From: Yinghuangia soli
Lineage (GTDB): Bacteria; Actinomycetota; Actinomycetes; Streptomycetales; Streptomycetaceae
Assembly (NCBI RefSeq): GCF_021502675.1
Contig: NZ_JAKFHA010000002.1
Location: 297,670 to 361,669 of the forward strand
Direction of reading: 5' to 3'
Length of the DNA stretch: 64,000 nt
A model generated the notes under the pieces. It did not search any database. It was given only the letters and a program-made list of their open reading frames with translations, and had not been told where the DNA came from. The translations under genes were made by a program, and so were the position numbers. Of the stretch, positions 42,255-51,124 are shown piece by piece (position 1 is the first letter of the stretch; every line of letters starts with the position of its first letter).

Positions 42255-42869
42255 ATGGCCAACCCGTGGGTGACGGCACCTGCCGACCCGCCGCCGAGCG
42301 CGGACAAGCCGAAGCCGGTCCGCCGGGGCCGCTCGTCTCCGCCGCGGGCACCGCAGGCCAGCGTCGTCCCCGCCCTGGACCGCGGCGGGATGGATGTATG
42401 GGACGCCGGCCCGGCCGAGCTGAACCCGCCGTGGTGGTGGGTCGGTTGCCACGGCGGCGCCGGGGTCGGAACGCTGAACGCGCTTCTGCCCGGCGGTGCG
42501 GACGGCGGCCGGGGCTGGCCGGTCGCTTCCGACGGCGGTATCACCCGCGTCATTCTCGTCAGCCGGTCCAATGCGACGGGCCTGCATGCCGCGCAACTCG
42601 CCAGCCGGCAATGGGCGTCCGGGGCGGTGCCAAGTGTCGTCCTGCTCGGCCTCGCGGTGATCGCGGACGCCCCGGGCCGCCCACCCAAGCCGCTTGCCGA
42701 CCTGCTGACCCTGGTCGGCGGCGGATTCCCGCATGTCTGGAGCGTGCCGTGGATCGAGCAGCTGCGGCTCGGTGAACTGCCGCCCCTCGCCCGGCTGCCG
42801 AAGCCGCTGCACCGACTCGGCACGGACCTGTCGAGCCTCTTGATCGAACGAGGCCCGGCAGTATCCTGA
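42255..42869 (+). CDS. DUF6668-like protein
   Basis: A 204-residue protein. After a Pro-rich start it has WWWVGCHGGAGVGTLNALLP, which looks like a deviant P-loop, then TRVILVSRSNATGLHAAQLA and VVLLGLAVIADAPGRPPKPL. The pattern suits an incomplete ParA/MinD-like fold and resembles DUF6668, found near actinobacterial type IV secretion-like genes. The Walker Lys is absent, so ATP hydrolysis is doubtful. It starts at ATG 42255 with GAGGTGA upstream. The next gene follows after 77 bases. Confidence 0.65.
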   Translation: MANPWVTAPADPPPSADKPKPVRRGRSSPPRAPQASVVPALDRGGMDVWDAGPAELNPPWWWVGCHGGAGVGTLNALLPGGADGGRGWPVASDGGITRVILVSRSNATGLHAAQLASRQWASGAVPSVVLLGLAVIADAPGRPPKPLADLLTLVGGGFPHVWSVPWIEQLRLGELPPLARLPKPLHRLGTDLSSLLIERGPAVS

Positions 42870-42946
42870 GCAACGGAGCACTCAGCTTGCGCCGATGACC
42901 GCGGAGTCCGCCGCGTACCGCCCACGCCGGCGCGGACAGGAGGCCC

Positions 42947-43735
42947 GTGAGTACACCGACTCCGCCTCCGCCCAAGCCACCGCCGGCCGCGGCTCCGGCA
43001 CCCACCCAGGCCGCGGCTCCGGTACCGAACTCGCCTGCGCCGGCGGCAACCCCCTCCCCGACTGCGGCCGAGCCGAAGGCAGCACCTCCGCGCGCTGAGA
43101 CGACCTATGACGTCGCGGCACGTCGCGCGGCCGAGGCCGCCCAGCGGCTCATGAACCCGGCGGGCAATGCCGAGAAACCGGCCCCGGGCATACCGACGCA
43201 GGCGGAGATCGACGCCGCGGCTGCGAAGCTCGTCGCAAAGTCGCGGGAGGCTGTCGAGCGTATTGCCGCAAATGCGGCGAACAGTGCAAACGACGTCGCC
43301 GGGCAACAGGTGCAAGGGTGGTCCGTGATCGAGGCGGCAGCCGTCGGGCAGTCTGCCCAGGCCGCCCAACAGGCAAAGGCGCAAGCGGCGGCGGAACAGA
43401 ACGCCTGGACGGCGGCGGCGCAGCGCCCGCAGAAGGCCAAGCAGACGCAACAAGCCCAACAAGCCCATCAGACGGCGCAAGCCGGACTGGGGAATGCTCC
43501 GACCAGCGGTGCCACGCGTGCGCGGGCCACCGCGCAGCAGGCGCAGCCGGGCCAGAGCGGCCAGGCCGCTCCCAAGGTGTCCCAGTCCGCGGAACCGAGT
43601 GTCACTGCCGGGCACGCCTGGGCCAAATCGCAGCCTTACCAGGCAAGTCCTGGGGTGAGCGCAAATGTGAGCTCCGGACCCAACGCCTTCAAACGCGCGG
43701 CACTCCGCCTGGGCAAGATGTTTCGCAAGGGCTGA
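42947..43735 (+). CDS. Low-complexity Ala/Gln/Pro-rich protein
   Basis: A 262-residue protein with no recognised domain. Residues 1-50 are Pro/Ala-rich; 55-135 are helical with regularly spaced Ala (AARRAAEAAQRLMN, KSREAVERIAANAANSAND); 135-220 are Gln/Ala-rich, perhaps coiled coil; the tail is basic (FKRAALRLGKMFRKG). GTG 42947 follows ACAGGAGG. It is paired with the DUF6668-like gene and may act as a structural or adaptor protein. Confidence 0.6.
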   Translation: MSTPTPPPPKPPPAAAPAPTQAAAPVPNSPAPAATPSPTAAEPKAAPPRAETTYDVAARRAAEAAQRLMNPAGNAEKPAPGIPTQAEIDAAAAKLVAKSREAVERIAANAANSANDVAGQQVQGWSVIEAAAVGQSAQAAQQAKAQAAAEQNAWTAAAQRPQKAKQTQQAQQAHQTAQAGLGNAPTSGATRARATAQQAQPGQSGQAAPKVSQSAEPSVTAGHAWAKSQPYQASPGVSANVSSGPNAFKRAALRLGKMFRKG

Positions 43736-43803
43736 GCGGCGGGGACCCGCCCTTCTCCGGTGTCGAGGGGGGAAGAAGGGCCGCCCGCCGGGACGTCAGG
43801 ACG

Positions 43804-45414
43804 TCAGCGTGCGCTCGGTGTCGGTGTTGCTGTCGGAGACCCGGAGGCCGGTGAAGTGCCCGGTGCCGTCGTGGGCGCGGTGACCGGCGCCGGTGGCGCC
43901 ACCAGGACCGAGGACTTGCTTTCGCTCCATGCGTCGCCGTTCTTGACCTCGAAGACCCCGTTGCCCTGCCCGATGAACGTCTTCGGGATGACGGTGCCCC
44001 GCGCAAGCGCCTCGATCTTCCCGGTCCCGATCCGGACCACCGCGAATTCCGGGTCCTCGTCGTCGTCGTCCAGCAGTCGCGCGTAAGCGACGCCCGCATC
44101 GTCCACCGAACCGAGGGACACCGCCCGGATGTCGCGGTTGCCGGCGTGGCAGGCCGCGGTTCCGGCGGACAGATCGGCGCTGAACGCCCCGGAGACCAGA
44201 TAGCGCTGGTTCGGGGACGTCTGCGCGTCGGTCGCCAGTTCCTCGTCCCGTCCTGAACCGAACAACTTCTCCGTCTCCTCGGCGAAGTCCGGTGTGCCGG
44301 CGGTGCATTCCACGGATGCGCGGACCTGCCCAGTGGCCAGGTCGTGCACGGTGTACAACGGCGGCTGCTGCTTGTCGTCCGTCCGCCACACGGCGAGCAG
44401 CACCGTGGGGGTGACCGCCAGGAGCCTCGACTGGGTGCGGCCGGCGGGTGTGACGGCGGCGCTGTTCCACCGTCCGGTCACTCCGAAGCGCAGGTCGACT
44501 CCCGAAGCGCCGCTCGCCCCGGCCTCGCGGAAGACCGTGCCCGCCGAGGACGGGTGGAGCGGGACCTCGGTGATCCCGCACCGTACGTCCGACGCGCAGT
44601 TCGGCGCCTGGCGGGTGGCGGGTGCGCCTTGCGTCACGGCGTTGCCGGACAGCGGATCCCACACGATGACCTTGGCGGTACCCTCCTCCGATGGTTCGTC
44701 CGCCATCAGGACGCCCCCCTCCCCGATGACGATGTCCACCTTGTCGGCATCCCCTTCCACCATGTGTTCCAGGTGCCGGGCCGGTGCGCGCTCGCCGCTG
44801 TCGCCGGCGATGGGGAACGAATCGGCCACCACCAACTGCCGGGCCCGTGCCACCCCGTTGGTCGGCAGGCCTCCGACCCGGACGACGACCACGTAAGGCC
44901 CCTGGCCGGTCTGGACGACCCGCAGCATCGGGACCTGCTCCGACATGATCCGGCGCATCGGCGTCGACGACCAGGCCACCTCGCCGTTGTCGGCCCGGCG
45001 GGCGATCAGGACGGAACTCACCGTCGACCCGGCGGATCCCGACGGCGACGGACTCGCCTCGGACGGCGCGGCCGAGGGGGACTTGGAGGCCTCCTCGCGG
45101 GCCTGCTCGGCCGAGTTGCCCGCGGCGTAGATGTCGAGCACGAGTCCGCTGCGCTGGTCGACCGTGAACACCCGTCGGGTCTCGTCCACCGACCAGCCTT
45201 TGGCGAGGTCGAACCCCGGCGGCAGCCGGATGTCCGCGCCCTTGGCCGGCGCCGCCGAGGTCGGATTGCGGGCCGCGCCGCTGGCGGACGTGCCTTGATC
45301 CGCCTGCCCGCTCCAGCATCCCGTGAGCAGCAGCGGAAGCACGGCCGAACCGGCCGCAGTCCGCACGTGTCTGCGGGACCCCGGCTTCGGGAGACCGAGG
45401 AGACGCCATTTCAT
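43804..45414 (-). CDS. Lipoprotein with beta-propeller-like body
   Basis: A 536-residue exported lipoprotein. The signal peptide ends in LLLTGC (Cys33). The body contains repeated short strands, including SSVLIARRADNGEVAWSS, AKVIVWDPLSGNAV and LLAVWRTDDKQQPPLYTVHD, which resembles a PQQ or WD-type propeller. A Pro/Thr/Ser tail ends the protein. Three Cys-containing spots (CASDVRCG, VECTAG) could form disulfides. It probably sits outside the membrane with the secretion-like complex. It is 63 bases from the next gene. Confidence 0.65.
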   Translation of the reverse strand: MKWRLLGLPKPGSRRHVRTAAGSAVLPLLLTGCWSGQADQGTSASGAARNPTSAAPAKGADIRLPPGFDLAKGWSVDETRRVFTVDQRSGLVLDIYAAGNSAEQAREEASKSPSAAPSEASPSPSGSAGSTVSSVLIARRADNGEVAWSSTPMRRIMSEQVPMLRVVQTGQGPYVVVVRVGGLPTNGVARARQLVVADSFPIAGDSGERAPARHLEHMVEGDADKVDIVIGEGGVLMADEPSEEGTAKVIVWDPLSGNAVTQGAPATRQAPNCASDVRCGITEVPLHPSSAGTVFREAGASGASGVDLRFGVTGRWNSAAVTPAGRTQSRLLAVTPTVLLAVWRTDDKQQPPLYTVHDLATGQVRASVECTAGTPDFAEETEKLFGSGRDEELATDAQTSPNQRYLVSGAFSADLSAGTAACHAGNRDIRAVSLGSVDDAGVAYARLLDDDDEDPEFAVVRIGTGKIEALARGTVIPKTFIGQGNGVFEVKNGDAWSESKSSVLVAPPAPVTAPTTAPGTSPASGSPTATPTPSAR

Positions 45415-45477
45415 GACGGAACTTCCTTGCTGTCGTGAGGGGAGCGCCGGACAGGCGGCGGGACGCCGCCGGATCGG

Positions 45478-46212
45478 TCAGTCCAATTCGTAGCCCGTCA
45501 CCCGCCAGGGCTGGTCCACCGCCGAGCGGCCCAGGGTGACGTAGACGGTCAAGGTGTCGGGAACGCCCCGCCACCCGCTGTCCGCAACGGGGCTGACTGT
45601 CACCGCCCACGTGCGCAGGGCGGTCGTCGGCGTGTCCGGCGGCTTTCCGGCCTCGTCGTTCGGCACGGCCGTGGCGACGGTGCGGCCTTGGTGGCCGGCC
45701 ATCTCGAGCCAGGCCTGCGAGGGCCTGATGGCCGCGCCCTCGCGTGCGGCCTGGACGAGCGCGGGGCTCAGAAAGGGGGCGGCCCTCAGGGTCCCCGCCT
45801 CGGCGTTGGCGTCCTTGGTCGTGTCGACTGTCCACATGGTCAGGACCGCGGCACGCGACACGGCCGACGGGTCCTTCATGTCGACCTGGGCTGCTTGCGG
45901 AGGCGGCGGCGGTGGCGCCGACGTCGGGGGCGGCGGATCGTCGTGCCGGTCCATGGGCGTCGGGGGAGTGGTCGGAAGCGCGGTCGTCGGCTCGGCGGCG
46001 GGCGGCGTCGCCTCGCCCGGACCGCCCTCGGTTGCGGGAGCGTCGGTCGGTGCGGTGGAACCGGTGGGCGGTGCGGACGGGCCGGTGGCGGCCGGCGAGG
46101 TGCTGCCAGGGGGCTTCGTCACGTCGCACGCATACACGACCGCAAGGATGAGAAGGACGACAAAGGGCGCGACGAACAGCATCCGCCGCCAGGTCGTCGT
46201 GATGTCGTTCAT
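45478..46212 (-). CDS. Membrane-anchored protein, possible VirB8-like
   Basis: A 244-residue protein: short cytoplasmic start, one helix (MLFVAPFVVLLILAVVYAC), a Pro/Thr-rich linker of about 75 residues, and an outer domain (DPSAVSRAAVLTMWTVDTT, VTVSPVADSGWRGVPDTLTV, PWRVTGYELD) with an NTF2/VirB8-like pattern. VirB8-type proteins nucleate type IV channels. ATG 46212 overlaps the hydrolase stop by four bases. Confidence 0.55.
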   Translation of the reverse strand: MNDITTTWRRMLFVAPFVVLLILAVVYACDVTKPPGSTSPAATGPSAPPTGSTAPTDAPATEGGPGEATPPAAEPTTALPTTPPTPMDRHDDPPPPTSAPPPPPPQAAQVDMKDPSAVSRAAVLTMWTVDTTKDANAEAGTLRAAPFLSPALVQAAREGAAIRPSQAWLEMAGHQGRTVATAVPNDEAGKPPDTPTTALRTWAVTVSPVADSGWRGVPDTLTVYVTLGRSAVDQPWRVTGYELD

Positions 46213-47759
46213 GCGTTCGCCCAGGTCGGTTGCGGGTTGAGGCCCTTGGAGCGCAGGTAGGTGATGGGATCGATGTCGCTGCCGTAGTTCGGTCCGGTGC
46301 GCGCCTCGAAGTGCAGGTGCGGGCCGTCCGAGTTGCCCGTCGAGCCGACCTTGCCGATCTGCTGTCCGCCGGAGACGCGTTGGCCCACCGGGACGGGAGA
46401 TCTCTCGATCATGTGTGCGTACTGCGTGTACTTGCCGTCGTCGTGTCTGATGACGACCGCGTTGCCGTACGGACCGGTCGTGGTGTTGGCCACCACCTCG
46501 CCCGGCCCCACGGCCTTGACCGGGGTGCCGAAGCCGACCGGGAAGTCCACGCCCGTGTGCTTTTTCGCCCACGAGCTGCCCGAGGCCTTGTAGGTCGGCG
46601 AGTACCTGGCCTGCACCGGCATCGTCCACTTCCCGGGCGGTACCTGGGATCCCCGGCCCGAGTCCGGGACGCGCACAAAGAAAGGGTTGTACGCGCCGTA
46701 GTGGCCCGACGTCACCGAGGAGATCTTCACGACGTCTCCGGGCTTCGGCGCCTGGATCATGGTGATCTCCCACTTTTCGGTCTTTTTGTCGTACTCCACC
46801 GCACTCACCAGGCCGATGTGTGTGATGTTGGTGATGACGCCACCGCCGGATCCGCTGAGGTCGAAGCCGACCAGATCGCCCGGCCGCACCCTGGTCGGCG
46901 GCACGAGACCGGGGTCCTTGAACTGGTCGATCTGCTGCTGGGCGGTGCGATCGAGGTCGATGCCGACCGCCTTGTATGCGAACTGGGTCAGGCCTGAGCA
47001 GTCCACCCCGTTCATCGCATCGGGGCCGTCCCCGCCCCACAGGTACGGAACGCGCCGCTTGACGAACTCCATGGCCACTTGGATGACCCGCTGGGCACGT
47101 GCGCTGGCGCCGAGGGAGCCCGGGTCCGGGGGTTTGGTGAACCCGTGCATCATGTCGGTGATGATGCGGATGTAGTTCGTGGTCTCGTTGTAGGGAGGTA
47201 CGCCGCTGTACTTGAGCACCTTGTTCGGGCCTGCGTTGTAGGCCGCGAGCATGAGCTTTTGGGTGTCGCCGCCGAGGTGCCGGATCACACCGGCCAGATA
47301 GCAGTCGTAGGCGCCCTGGGAGGCGATCGCGTCCGCCGGGTCCCAGATGTCCTTGTCGCCGTCCCCGTCACCGTCCACCCCGTGCCCCGCCCATGTGTCG
47401 GGGGTGAACTGCGCCGGACCGAACGCCGCTGCATCGGGTTTGTCCGCGTTGGTGTTCAGGCCGAACGACGACTCCGCGTACAGCTGCGCGGCGATCAACT
47501 GAGGCGGTGCTTCGGGGCAGATGCTGCCCGCCTTGATGATCATGGATGCCCAATGCAGGGCGTGGCCGGGGAGTTTGGCGGGGTCGAAGATCAGCCCGAG
47601 CGCGTCCCAGCCCAGCTCGTAGGCCTGCTTGGCCTTCCAGATCATCGTGCAGCCGGTCAGCAAGGACAGCGCAAGCGCAATCGCGAGCAACCTCGTCGGA
47701 GCAGCGTCTCGCCGCGCCCGGGTGCGGCGCCGGGTGCCGCCGGCCACGGATCCGATCAC
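46209..47759 (-). CDS. Three-domain peptidoglycan hydrolase lipoprotein (SLT, NlpC/P60, M23)
   Basis: A 516-residue lipoprotein with lipobox LLTGC (Cys37). Residues about 82-200 are a lytic transglycosylase (Glu96 in AESSFGLN, AFGPAQFTPDTW, AAYNAGP). Residues 222-345 are NlpC/P60 (Cys254 in DCSGLTQFAY, His314 in ITHIGLV). Residues 380-505 are an M23 metallopeptidase (HTGVD at 401-405, HLHF at 481-484). Together these can cut both glycan and peptide, to open the wall for a secretion channel, like VirB1. GTG 47759 overlaps the small upstream gene by four bases. Confidence 0.92.
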   Translation of the reverse strand: MIGSVAGGTRRRTRARRDAAPTRLLAIALALSLLTGCTMIWKAKQAYELGWDALGLIFDPAKLPGHALHWASMIIKAGSICPEAPPQLIAAQLYAESSFGLNTNADKPDAAAFGPAQFTPDTWAGHGVDGDGDGDKDIWDPADAIASQGAYDCYLAGVIRHLGGDTQKLMLAAYNAGPNKVLKYSGVPPYNETTNYIRIITDMMHGFTKPPDPGSLGASARAQRVIQVAMEFVKRRVPYLWGGDGPDAMNGVDCSGLTQFAYKAVGIDLDRTAQQQIDQFKDPGLVPPTRVRPGDLVGFDLSGSGGGVITNITHIGLVSAVEYDKKTEKWEITMIQAPKPGDVVKISSVTSGHYGAYNPFFVRVPDSGRGSQVPPGKWTMPVQARYSPTYKASGSSWAKKHTGVDFPVGFGTPVKAVGPGEVVANTTTGPYGNAVVIRHDDGKYTQYAHMIERSPVPVGQRVSGGQQIGKVGSTGNSDGPHLHFEARTGPNYGSDIDPITYLRSKGLNPQPTWANA

Positions 47760-47959
47760 GGTGTTTTGCCCAGGGACTGCTTCAACGCGTTCCGCACCGC
47801 CAGGCCGGGCGTCAGGTTCGGCTCCGCCATGAACGAGGCGCCGACCTTGCCGACGGCGTTCAGCGCCGGCTCGAGACCCTGCTGAGCCGTGTCGAGGACC
47901 TGGTTGGCCATCCCGACAACACTGTCCAACGTCGTCTCATACCCATCGAAGACACCCAT
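47756..47959 (-). CDS. Small protein of the secretion-like locus
   Basis: A 67-residue mostly helical protein (ETTLDSVVGMANQVLDTAQQ, LAVRNALKQSLG) without membrane segment. Function is unknown. ATG 47959 is four bases after the DUF4913 stop region and its own stop overlaps the hydrolase start. Its size and helix pattern would suit an adaptor or secreted helper. Confidence 0.6.
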   Translation of the reverse strand: MGVFDGYETTLDSVVGMANQVLDTAQQGLEPALNAVGKVGASFMAEPNLTPGLAVRNALKQSLGKTP

Positions 47960-47963
47960 GCGA

Positions 47964-48428
47964 TCACTCCTTCAGCCCGGTCGCGGGCGTTGCACCTTCG
48001 CTGTCGTCCCGGGGTATCTCCGCACTGGCGTTGAACACCGGGCTGGTCCACAACTCGGGCGGCGAGGCGAGGATCGGCAGGGCGTCCAGAATGCGGTCGG
48101 AGTGGCCGTCTCTCGGGTCGCACAGCACGAACGGTCCTCGGTCCGGGTCCATCAGGGCCGCGAGATGCGGGTCCGCGTGCTGCGTCCACCAGAACGAGAG
48201 CCCGAGCGCGGGGTCCTGCTTCAGGTGCTCGAACGCACGCCACAGGACGGAGAGCCGCGCCACGGCCTCCTCGTGCAGCCACCAGGCCGGGCACCAGATG
48301 GCGACCGACCGGCTGAGGCGGCGGCGGATCACCTGGGCTATGTACTTGGTGACGAAATCGTCCAGTGTGTTGAACACCAAGTGCGGGGTCGGTCCGAACT
48401 CCGGCTCCGCGGTCACGTCATCGGTCAT
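47964..48428 (-). CDS. DUF4913 protein
   Basis: A 154-residue protein with the DUF4913 hallmark WCPAWWLHEEAVARLSVLWR and the upstream FNTLDDFVTKYIAQVIRRRL. The family is common next to actinobacterial TraG-like genes; its role is not known. ATG 48428 lies three bases from the coupling protein stop at 48432, so it is translated in the same operon. Confidence 0.8.
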   Translation of the reverse strand: MTDDVTAEPEFGPTPHLVFNTLDDFVTKYIAQVIRRRLSRSVAIWCPAWWLHEEAVARLSVLWRAFEHLKQDPALGLSFWWTQHADPHLAALMDPDRGPFVLCDPRDGHSDRILDALPILASPPELWTSPVFNASAEIPRDDSEGATPATGLKE

Positions 48429-48431
48429 GTG

Positions 48432-50198
48432 TCACTTCCTCAAAGACACGCCGGAAGCGGCGAGCACGGCGGGATCCGGCGCGGCCTTCCCGGGATCGAA
48501 GCGGGCGATGGACTCCTTGACCACCTCGGCCGCCGAGGTCGTCCACCACGGGACGGTCTTGATGAGCACCGGTCGGGAGCCGCTGAACATCACGAAAGCG
48601 CGGCCGCGCGGCATCGAGGCGAGGTCGGATTCGTCCAACACGGTTTCCGAGCGCGAGCCCATCGAGTACGACGGACGGTCGCCGATCTTGCCGGACGAGC
48701 CCACCGTCCGCGGCTCGAAGACGCCCGACATCTTGGCCATCGCGCCCAGGAAGTCGGTCTCGGCGGCGCCGCCGCCGTAGACGCGGACGTTCGCCGCACC
48801 CCACAACTTCTTCATGCCGGTGTCGCCCCACGCCGCCACACCCTGCGCCCAGGACTGCAGGATCGTCATCATGACGATGCCGCGCGAGCCGAAGTGCGAG
48901 TACTTGTCCGGAAGCGCGCCCCACGGGCACACGTTCGCGGCCTCGTCGAGGACGAACAACATCGGGATCGGAAGGCGGCCGTTCGGTTTGCCGATGCTCT
49001 CGTTCTCGGCGGCCTCGGCGAGTGCCGCGGTCAACGCCACGATGAGAGGGGCGGCGGCCTTGCTGGTCTCCTCCGACATCATGTAGATCGTGTCGTTGCT
49101 CTTGACGAACTCCAGGTAGTCGAACTTCGGCCGGTCGGGATCCGAGCCGGGCGTGACCCACTCGGTCATCGAGGGAGCGACCAGGAACGACATGATCTGG
49201 GTGGCGACACCGAACACGCCCGCGCGCTGCAGCTCCGGGCTGGACAGCACACTCTCGACGGCTTCCGCCGACTCGTGCTTCGCGTGGTCGCGCAGGATCC
49301 GCGCCGCACTGTCGTCGTTGGGGCGGGTCAGCCAGGTGTAGACCTGCGTGATGGGCCGGCCGCCCAGCGAGGCGGCCAGCAGCAGGTGCGAGATCAGGTC
49401 TTCGGCGGCCGGTTCGAAGAACGCGTCGCTGCGTGCGTGGGCCGGACGGTTGATGCTGGAGAATCGGCCGGCCATCTTGATGGCGCGGACGATGTTGCTG
49501 CCCACGTACTGCAGCGGGTCCCAGTACCACCACGCCGGCTCGCTTGCCTGGCCCTGCGGGTCGAACACCCAGACCTGGCCTTTGGTTTCCCGTACCCCGC
49601 GGGTCGCGTCGAGTACGTCGCGCTTGTTCGACGTGACCACCACCGCGCCGGGCGCCGAGACGATATTCGGGATCGCGCGGGAGGAGGTCTTGCCGGTACG
49701 GGGACCCCAGATGTCGACGTGCATGTCCTCCCAGGAACCCCACAGGTCCGTCTCCCGCCCGACCGTCTTGCCGAGGTAGACGCCGGGCACGGTGCCGTCG
49801 GGGAGGCCGAGCCGGGCCGCGCTCTCCCGGGCGCCGCGGGTCACGAACGGGCGCAGGTCACGCGGCTTGGCCAGGTACCGGACGGCCCGGTCGATGAGCA
49901 CGGTGTCACGGTGCTTGTAGGCCAGGTAGCCGACGGCGGCGGCGGTCGTGATGACCAGCATGATGACCACCGCGACCACGACGGCGGCCCGGCCCGGCCA
50001 GACGTACTCCTTGCGGAGCAACTCGAAGACCATCATCCACGGCTGTTCAGCCGGCCGTTCGAGGTCCTCGGCCTCGGCGACGATCCACGCGGCACCCCAT
50101 GCCGACAGCAGCAGGGAGGTGCCGAGGCCGATCGCGAGGCCGGCCAACTGCACTTCGATGTACGGATTCACGCCCCGGCGGCGGGTGACCGCACTCAT
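48432..50198 (-). CDS. Type IV coupling protein (TraG/VirD4-like)
   Basis: A 588-residue hexameric motor with two N-terminal helices (residues 18-40 and 70-92). Walker A is GPRTGKTS (165-172) and Walker B is LFVLDEAAN (414-422) with Asp418-Glu419 intact. YSHFGSRGIVMMTILQSWAQG is shared with the paralogue at 32628. It would bring substrates to the channel formed by the neighbouring proteins. ATG 50198 overlaps the upstream stop by four bases; the longer frame has no ribosome site. Confidence 0.92.
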   Translation of the reverse strand: MSAVTRRRGVNPYIEVQLAGLAIGLGTSLLLSAWGAAWIVAEAEDLERPAEQPWMMVFELLRKEYVWPGRAAVVVAVVIMLVITTAAAVGYLAYKHRDTVLIDRAVRYLAKPRDLRPFVTRGARESAARLGLPDGTVPGVYLGKTVGRETDLWGSWEDMHVDIWGPRTGKTSSRAIPNIVSAPGAVVVTSNKRDVLDATRGVRETKGQVWVFDPQGQASEPAWWYWDPLQYVGSNIVRAIKMAGRFSSINRPAHARSDAFFEPAAEDLISHLLLAASLGGRPITQVYTWLTRPNDDSAARILRDHAKHESAEAVESVLSSPELQRAGVFGVATQIMSFLVAPSMTEWVTPGSDPDRPKFDYLEFVKSNDTIYMMSEETSKAAAPLIVALTAALAEAAENESIGKPNGRLPIPMLFVLDEAANVCPWGALPDKYSHFGSRGIVMMTILQSWAQGVAAWGDTGMKKLWGAANVRVYGGGAAETDFLGAMAKMSGVFEPRTVGSSGKIGDRPSYSMGSRSETVLDESDLASMPRGRAFVMFSGSRPVLIKTVPWWTTSAAEVVKESIARFDPGKAAPDPAVLAASGVSLRK

Positions 50199-51124
50199 GC
50201 GTTGAAGAAGATCCAGACCAGGCCGGTGACTCCGAGGGCCCCGACACACGCCAACAGTGTGTAGGTCATGCGGCCGAAGACGGCGGCGACCGTGTCACCG
50301 TTGCGATAGGACTGCACGCCGAAGTAGAGGTGCAGCAGGAGTCCGAAAGCACCTGCGATGAACACCAGAAGTACGAGCACACCCAGGCCTTCGGAGATCG
50401 CCTCCCAGACCGAGGCCGGTGCCGAGACCTTGCCCTTGGTGATCACCTGTGTGCCCGGGCAGTGGGCCGTGACGAGGTCCGGGTCGAACTTGCAGGAGTT
50501 GGGGTCGTCGTAGTCGTAGGCGTCCGGAGGACGCCAGGTGAACCAAGGGTGGGCGGCGTTGCACTTGTTCTGCTGCTCTTTGGTGGAGACCTTCGTGCAG
50601 GGATTGGTCTTGCGGACGTCGAAGCAGTTGGCCTTGATGGGGGCGGCTTCGGGTTCGGTCAGGGCGTCGCAGGGATTCCGCCTGATGTTCTCGAGCAAGT
50701 GCGTGGCACCCAGGAAGCCTCGTCCGTCCTGGCCCCGCATCCACATGCCTATGCCGGTCCAGTTCCAGTCGGTGAGGCATTCGCCGCGGGTTCTTGTGAA
50801 AAGACCGTGGTAGTCGTCTTCCCGCGGACACGGTTGTCCCGTGTACTCGCCCCAGCGATCCCACGTCGAGGCTTTGTCGTCCCTGCTGATATTGACGTAG
50901 TAGTCGGCGTGGACGTTGAACCACGGTCCGGCTTCCTTGTTCGCCTCCTTGCAGTAATACGAGAATTCAAAGCCCGACCAGTCTTCCGGCACGTATATGC
51001 AGGCCGACGGTGGTTCCGGCGTCGACGGTGGCCTCTCGGCTGCGGCGGGACGGCTGAGGGACACGCCCACGGTGAGCAGCGCGGCGGACAACACCAGGAG
51101 GAAGCGCCGCAGCACGGACGTCAC
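50195..51124 (-). CDS. Exported Cys-rich membrane protein of the secretion locus
   Basis: A 309-residue protein. A signal peptide (LLVLSAALLTVGVSLS) is followed by a large outer part with many Cys (CIYVPEDWSGFEFSYYCKE, CDAL, CFDVRKTNPC, CNAAHP), probably disulfide linked, then two C-terminal helices (VLVLLVFIAGAFGLLLHLYF and TYTLLACVGALGVTGLVWIF). GTG 51124 overlaps the VirB4-like gene. No named family was recognised; it is likely part of the channel. Confidence 0.65.
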   Translation of the reverse strand: MTSVLRRFLLVLSAALLTVGVSLSRPAAAERPPSTPEPPSACIYVPEDWSGFEFSYYCKEANKEAGPWFNVHADYYVNISRDDKASTWDRWGEYTGQPCPREDDYHGLFTRTRGECLTDWNWTGIGMWMRGQDGRGFLGATHLLENIRRNPCDALTEPEAAPIKANCFDVRKTNPCTKVSTKEQQNKCNAAHPWFTWRPPDAYDYDDPNSCKFDPDLVTAHCPGTQVITKGKVSAPASVWEAISEGLGVLVLLVFIAGAFGLLLHLYFGVQSYRNGDTVAAVFGRMTYTLLACVGALGVTGLVWIFFNA

